Positions 60,211 through 64,000 of a stretch of DNA of 64,000 nucleotides are shown piece after piece. This DNA comes from an uncultured Alphaproteobacteria bacterium (GTDB lineage: Bacteria > Pseudomonadota > Alphaproteobacteria > CAAHEQ01 > UBA3637): the NCBI GenBank assembly GCA_934202735.1, contig CAKPYH010000002.1:186001-250000 (forward strand), in the 5' to 3' direction. The notes under the pieces are model-generated. The model was not told the DNA's origin. It ran no database searches and saw only the letters and a program-made list of their open reading frames with translations. The position numbers and the translations under genes are program-made. The number at the start of each line of letters is the position of its first letter. Positions within the stretch are counted from its first letter, which is position 1.

Positions 60211-61461
60211 TTAAACTTTCTTCAAAATTAAAGTACCATTGGTTCCACCGAAACCAAACGAATTGGACAAAGCTACCCGTACTTCTTTTTCCTGAGCCGT
60301 ATTCGGTACCAAGTTAAAGCCGGCCGTTTCCGGTTCCGGATTTTCTAAATTGATGGTCGGCGGCAATACACCCGTTTGAATGGACAGAGCCGAATAAATG
60401 GCTTCCACCGCGCCGGCCGCCCCCAACAAGTGCCCGGTACATGATTTTGTAGACGACATAGCCACAGGCGCATCTCCGAAAATGGTTTTCACGGCATTAA
60501 ACTCTACCATATCACCCAGCGGTGTTGATGTTCCGTGTGCGTTGATATAATCCACATCTGACGGATTTAATCCGGCGCGTCGCAAAGCCGTTTGCATAGA
60601 CCGCAATCCGCCATTACCGCCAGGGGCCGTGATATGATGGGCATCGCCGGTCATCGCATACCCGACCACTTCTGCATAAATCTTGGCACCGCGGGCACGG
60701 GCATGTTCGTATTCTTCCAGGACAACGGCTCCGGCCCCTTCCCCCATCACAAAACCATCGCGACCCGTATCCCACGGCCGACAAGACCGTTCAGGAGTCT
60801 CATTATAGTGTGTAGACAAGGCATGAGCCTGCATAAATCCGCCGACACCACAGGGGCAAATCGCGGCTTCAGCACCACCGGCTATCATGACATCTGCTTC
60901 ATCGGCCAAAATAATGCGCGCCGCGTCCCCAATCGCATGGGTCCCGGTGGCACAGGCCGTCACAACGGCATGCGCAGGGCCCTTCAAATGGTACTTAATG
61001 GAAACATGTCCCGCAATTAAATTGATCAAAGCCGAGGGAATAAAGAACGGTGATAACCGGCGTGGACCTTGTTTATCAATCACTAAGGCCCCATTGGCTA
61101 TGGTTTGGACACCGCCGATACCGGACCCCATCAAAACACCGCTGCGTTCCATATCTTGTTCGGTTTGGGGAACATAGCCGGAATCTTCCATAGCATCTAT
61201 GGCCGCCGTTAGACCGTATAATATAAACGGGTCAACATGCCGTTGTTCTTTGGGCGATAAAACCGTATTCGGGTCAAAGGTCCCCGCAGTCGTCCCGACG
61301 GGTACCTGACCGGCAACTTGCGAGGTATAATCCGATACATCAAACGATTGAATACGGGAAATGCCCGACACCCCGGCCGTCAATTTATCCCAATTCGTTT
61401 TAATCCCGCGTCCCAAAGGCGTCAACAGCCCCATACCCGTCATTACAACCCGTCTTGCCAT
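60211..61461 (-). CDS. fabF: 3-oxoacyl-ACP synthase II
   Basis: FabF elongates fatty acids by condensing malonyl-ACP with acyl-ACP. The 416-residue protein has the active Cys in VVTACATGTHAIGDA, and the two His in NAHGTSTPLGD and STKSCTGHLLGAAG. Start MARRVVMTGMGLLTPLG is canonical. The operon order fabG-acpP-fabF-mltG is classic. Confidence 0.97.
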   Translation of the reverse strand: MARRVVMTGMGLLTPLGRGIKTNWDKLTAGVSGISRIQSFDVSDYTSQVAGQVPVGTTAGTFDPNTVLSPKEQRHVDPFILYGLTAAIDAMEDSGYVPQTEQDMERSGVLMGSGIGGVQTIANGALVIDKQGPRRLSPFFIPSALINLIAGHVSIKYHLKGPAHAVVTACATGTHAIGDAARIILADEADVMIAGGAEAAICPCGVGGFMQAHALSTHYNETPERSCRPWDTGRDGFVMGEGAGAVVLEEYEHARARGAKIYAEVVGYAMTGDAHHITAPGGNGGLRSMQTALRRAGLNPSDVDYINAHGTSTPLGDMVEFNAVKTIFGDAPVAMSSTKSCTGHLLGAAGAVEAIYSALSIQTGVLPPTINLENPEPETAGFNLVPNTAQEKEVRVALSNSFGFGGTNGTLILKKV

Positions 61462-61487
61462 ATTTTCAGTTCCTTGTAAATAAAATT

Positions 61488-61531
61488 GAAGGAACGCAAC
61501 CCGTTAAATCATGAGATAATTGCGTTCCTTT
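61488..61531 (-). promoter_or_regulatory. Hairpin between acpP and fabF
   Basis: Positions 61489-61499 and 61520-61530 pair over 11 bp with a 20-nt loop; on the minus strand it is followed by CAATTTTATTT. It probably causes partial termination or marks an RNA processing site, so that acpP, needed in large amounts, is made in excess of fabF. Confidence 0.6.
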
Positions 61532-61550
61532 GACAAACTCTGTCAGGCCC

Positions 61551-61784
61551 TTACGCCTGTTTTTCAATAAAGTCTATTGCATCTTTCACAGTGCGAATTT
61601 TTTCCGCAGCGTCATCGGGAATAGAGCATCCGAATTCTTCTTCAAATGCCATAACCAATTCTACGGTGTCCAAACTATCCGCACCCAAGTCATCAATAAA
61701 ACTTGCGTTATCTTGAACCTTGGCTTCATCAACACCCAAGTGTTCCACAACAATTTTTTTGACGCGTTCGGCAATATTACTCAT
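61551..61784 (-). CDS. acpP: Acyl carrier protein
   Basis: This 77-residue acidic protein carries the growing acyl chain on phosphopantetheine at Ser in the DLGADSLDTVELVMAFEEEF motif. It has the normal length and four-helix sequence. A good GAAAGGAAA site precedes it. It lies between fabG and fabF, with 170 bp upstream that probably hold its promoter. Confidence 0.97.
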   Translation of the reverse strand: MSNIAERVKKIVVEHLGVDEAKVQDNASFIDDLGADSLDTVELVMAFEEEFGCSIPDDAAEKIRTVKDAIDFIEKQA

Positions 61785-61954
61785 TTTTAATTTCCTTTCT
61801 GTTTAATAATTTTTGTCATTGCTGACGAAATCGGACCCAGTTTTAGCATATTTTTTTCACTTCGTCCAGTCTTTTTTTTATTTGAACGGATAAAAACGAC
61901 AATTTTCATTTATTTTTAACAAGTTAAAAAATTATCACTTTCTATCCGGACGGC

Positions 61955-62692
61955 CTATAACATAGCCATTCCCCCATTCACATGAAGGGTTTGACCGGTG
62001 ATATAGCCTGCTTCATCACTGGCCAAAAAGACCGCTGCATTAGCAATATCTTCCGGCAGACCCAAACGCCCCATGGGAATCTTTTGCGCCAACGCTTGCT
62101 TCGCTGCTTCGGGCAATACATCCGTCATCGGTGTTTTAATAAACCCCGGCGCGATACAGTTAACCGTAATGTTGCGTTTAGCCAATTCCTGAGCCAAACA
62201 TTTGGACATAGCAATCAGTCCGCCCTTAGATGCCGCATAATTGGCCTGTCCCGCGTTCCCCATTACGCCCACAACCGATGCCATGTTGATAATCCGGCCG
62301 AAACGCCGTTTCATCATACCCGTCATCACGGCCCGGGACAAGCGGAAACCGGCCGTCAAATTGATGTCCAAGACCTTTTGCCACTGTTCATCGGTCATGC
62401 GCAGGGCCAAACCATCTTTGGTAATACCGGCGTTATTCACCAGAATATCAATTTTGCCCATATCCGTTTCCGCCTGACGCACCAAATTATTCAGGCTTTC
62501 CGTATCGGTCAGATTCGCCGAATACACAAAAACGTGCGGTCCCAATTCCGCCTGAAACGCCGTCAAGGTATCAAGGTTCATATCCGTCAAGGCCAGTGTT
62601 GCCCCTTGAGCATACAATTTTCTGGCAATTTGGCGACCAATGCCGCCGGTTGCCCCGGTAATCAGGGCCGTTTTTCCCGTAAAATCAAACAT
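61955..62692 (-). CDS. fabG: 3-oxoacyl-ACP reductase
   Basis: This NADPH-dependent short-chain dehydrogenase reduces 3-ketoacyl-ACP. The 245-residue protein has the cofactor motif ALITGATGGIGRQIA, NNAGITKDG, and the catalytic Ser/Tyr/Lys in MASVVGVMGNAGQANYAASKGG. The ATG at 62692 begins the conserved MFDFTGKTALI; ten upstream codons are not conserved. fabD is not in the window. Confidence 0.95.
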   Translation of the reverse strand: MFDFTGKTALITGATGGIGRQIARKLYAQGATLALTDMNLDTLTAFQAELGPHVFVYSANLTDTESLNNLVRQAETDMGKIDILVNNAGITKDGLALRMTDEQWQKVLDINLTAGFRLSRAVMTGMMKRRFGRIINMASVVGVMGNAGQANYAASKGGLIAMSKCLAQELAKRNITVNCIAPGFIKTPMTDVLPEAAKQALAQKIPMGRLGLPEDIANAAVFLASDEAGYITGQTLHVNGGMAML

Positions 62693-62758
62693 GAAATCTC
62701 CTTTATAAAATTCACAGGTCAAGGTTATAGCATTTTTTTAAAAAAAACGCAAGTCTTT

Positions 62759-63739
62759 TTACACCCATTTCAGATACTTGAACAAAATCCAAATGAGAAT
62801 GCCGATCAAAATCATCACCAGGTTCACCGTCCAAAAGCCATACGCACTGGCCCCCAGCGGTATACCGCCTAAATTCATTCCGAAAATACCGGCCAAAAAT
62901 GATAACGGCAGAAAAATCCCCGCAATCAGTGATAGCATATATGTATTGCGCTGCGTTTGCCGATCTTCGGCATGGGACAAGGCATCTTGATTGATTCGAA
63001 TCCGCTTTTCCAACAGGTCAATATCTTCCACAATCCGCCGAATACGGTCAAAGTCATCCCGAATGCTCCGTTCGGTATCCGGTGTAAACCATACCACACT
63101 ATGCCGCATCAGGTTGTCCAACACTTCCCGTTCGGGCAGCATAAATCGCCGCAACACAATCACTTGGCGCAAAAATTCGGACAGATTCTGATACGTCTTT
63201 TCATTGGGACGACCGGTAATGATGGCTTCTTCCATATCATCTACCTGATCTTCAATACCGCTGACCGAATCGGCAACACTGTCCAATGTATGCTCTAAAA
63301 TCATGGGAATTAAATCCGTCATACCGATCGGTCCGTCATTCTCGCGAAACAAAGCATCAATTTCGGCAAAGTTCAACGCCGGATTTTCATAAGTGGTAAT
63401 CAACACTTTTTCCGACGCAAACAGGCGCAAAAAGACTAAATCATCAGGCTCTGATTTCGGCATCATATTGACGGTACGTAAAACCAAAAAGATGTTATTT
63501 TGGCGTACACGCATGCGGGGTTCGGATATATCCGGTTCTATCAGATTATCCAAAACCCAGTCGGTAAACTCGGGTTGTTTTTTCAACCATCGTGCGGCCC
63601 GACTATCCGACAGGTTCAGGTGTATCCACACCGTCTCCGTTCCGGCGACCAAGTGAGATAAATCGGTCAACGGTCGTTGTTCGGCACCACCTTGTCCGTT
63701 CAAAGCATACACAATCGCAAACGGTTTTGTTTTTTTCAT
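62759..63739 (-). CDS. CorA-family metal transporter, ZntB-like
   Basis: The 326-residue protein has a soluble N-terminal domain, a long coiled helix (about 130-255), and two C-terminal membrane helices (MLSLIAGIFLPLSFLAGIFGMN and NLVMILIGILIWILFKYL). The pore-end GMN is seen in FGMNLGG. ZntB members have this size and often move Zn2+; CorA moves Mg2+/Co2+. Choice between them is inference. The ATG at 63739 follows AAAGGAG; a GTG two codons earlier is less likely. Confidence 0.9.
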   Translation of the reverse strand: MKKTKPFAIVYALNGQGGAEQRPLTDLSHLVAGTETVWIHLNLSDSRAARWLKKQPEFTDWVLDNLIEPDISEPRMRVRQNNIFLVLRTVNMMPKSEPDDLVFLRLFASEKVLITTYENPALNFAEIDALFRENDGPIGMTDLIPMILEHTLDSVADSVSGIEDQVDDMEEAIITGRPNEKTYQNLSEFLRQVIVLRRFMLPEREVLDNLMRHSVVWFTPDTERSIRDDFDRIRRIVEDIDLLEKRIRINQDALSHAEDRQTQRNTYMLSLIAGIFLPLSFLAGIFGMNLGGIPLGASAYGFWTVNLVMILIGILIWILFKYLKWV

Positions 63740-63758
63740 AAGCACTCCTTTTTTATCT

Positions 63759-63787
63759 TATTTAGCATAAAAGATACCGGCATGCAA
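63759..63787 (-). promoter_or_regulatory. Promoter of the CorA/ZntB gene
   Basis: On the minus strand TTGCAT (63787-63782), 17-bp spacer, TAAATA (63764-63759), about 20 bp before the start codon. Confidence 0.5.
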
Positions 63788-63798
63788 CCGAAAAAGAC

Positions 63799-63827
63799 TT
63801 GCGTCTCATGAAAAAGTTTGATATATA
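63799..63827 (+). promoter_or_regulatory. Promoter of the last gene
   Basis: TTGCGT (63799-63804), 17-bp spacer, TATATA (63822-63827), back to back with the transporter promoter. Confidence 0.55.
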
Positions 63828-63853
63828 CATTGACGAAAAGGAAACTGAAACAG

Positions 63854-64000
63854 ATGCCATTTGATTTCAAATTGATCTTACCCGAACACGCCGTGGCCGC
63901 TTTTGAAGATGTGTTATCCGAAACGGCCGGTGCCGTCTTAACCCGTCCTTTGGAAAAAGGGCCCCATGCCGGTGCGTGGGAATTACAGGCTATTTTTGAA
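63854..64000 (+). CDS. prmA: Probable ribosomal protein L11 methyltransferase, 3'-truncated by the window
   Basis: Only the first 49 codons are present, beginning MPFDFKLILPEHAVAAFEDV and continuing AGAVLTRPLEKGPHAGAWEL. This matches the N-terminal substrate-binding part of alphaproteobacterial PrmA (an acyl-like LEDVLSETAGAV strand, then a P-W-x-V/L-x-A-x-F type segment). The catalytic domain lies outside, so the call is tentative. Confidence 0.55.
   Translation, partial: MPFDFKLILPEHAVAAFEDVLSETAGAVLTRPLEKGPHAGAWELQAIFE

Overview
The window is chromosomal DNA from an alphaproteobacterium. The clues are addA-addB next to a tsaE-amgK-murU type set, secB beside Tim44-mltA-smr, a stand-alone short HprK, and alphaproteobacterial-style ribosomal, lipid and cell-wall genes. 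Secreted Cys-rich/EGF-like proteins, a dockerin-like motif and an N-type ATPase would suit a host- or gut-associated, possibly fermentative lineage. That last point is inference; no rRNA gene is present to place the organism.

Layout. 1-855 is the end of a MORN/YwqK-like repeat protein. 956-2135 (minus) is rpsF-rpsR-rplI with a structured leader. 2292-11613 (minus) is a tight run: tyrS, then the complete N-type F-ATPase set atpD-C-Q-R-B-E-F-A-G, then a Sel1-like periplasmic protein. 11762-16270 holds accB-accC, a MORN protein, a D-2-hydroxyacid dehydrogenase, accD and an IHF/HU gene. 16498-20961 encodes a 1487-residue autotransporter with ankyrin-like, EGF-like, subtilisin and beta-barrel parts. 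21006-24749 holds a YegD-like Hsp70, HprK, tRNA-Arg, a small membrane protein and lysS. 24853-35510 holds an RNA methyltransferase, a lipoprotein, addAB, the murU/amgK recycling pair, tsaE and a membrane-anchored nuclease. 35592-41011 holds secB, Tim44-like, mltA, smr, tsaD and pyrG behind an apparent attenuator.

41037-48262 is an accessory region. It contains an HNH nuclease with a dockerin-like tail, a leaderless small gene, a GNAT enzyme, a relic of an EcoRI-family restriction enzyme, two related serine recombinases on either side of a trimeric autotransporter adhesin plus Skp-like chaperone, tRNA-Thr, and a secreted Cys-rich protein. 48263-52030 is housekeeping: NfeD/SPFH, hemerythrin, ychF and a nitroreductase.

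Two recent rearrangements follow. A 314-bp direct repeat of the nitroreductase-alr junction flanks a 1165-bp insert carrying the 3' end of miaB and a cargo gene with a consensus promoter. A 69-bp direct repeat of the tRNA-Gln 3' end flanks an AT-rich micro-island with Nudix-like and histidine-phosphatase genes and no integrase. The window ends with an S66 peptidase, mltG, fabF, acpP, fabG, a ZntB/CorA transporter and the start of a probable prmA.

The clearest candidates for something new are the EcoRI-family relic, the pyrG leader, the composite autotransporter, the cargo insertion at alr, and the tRNA-Gln micro-island. No complete undescribed multi-gene defence system could be demonstrated from sequence alone.
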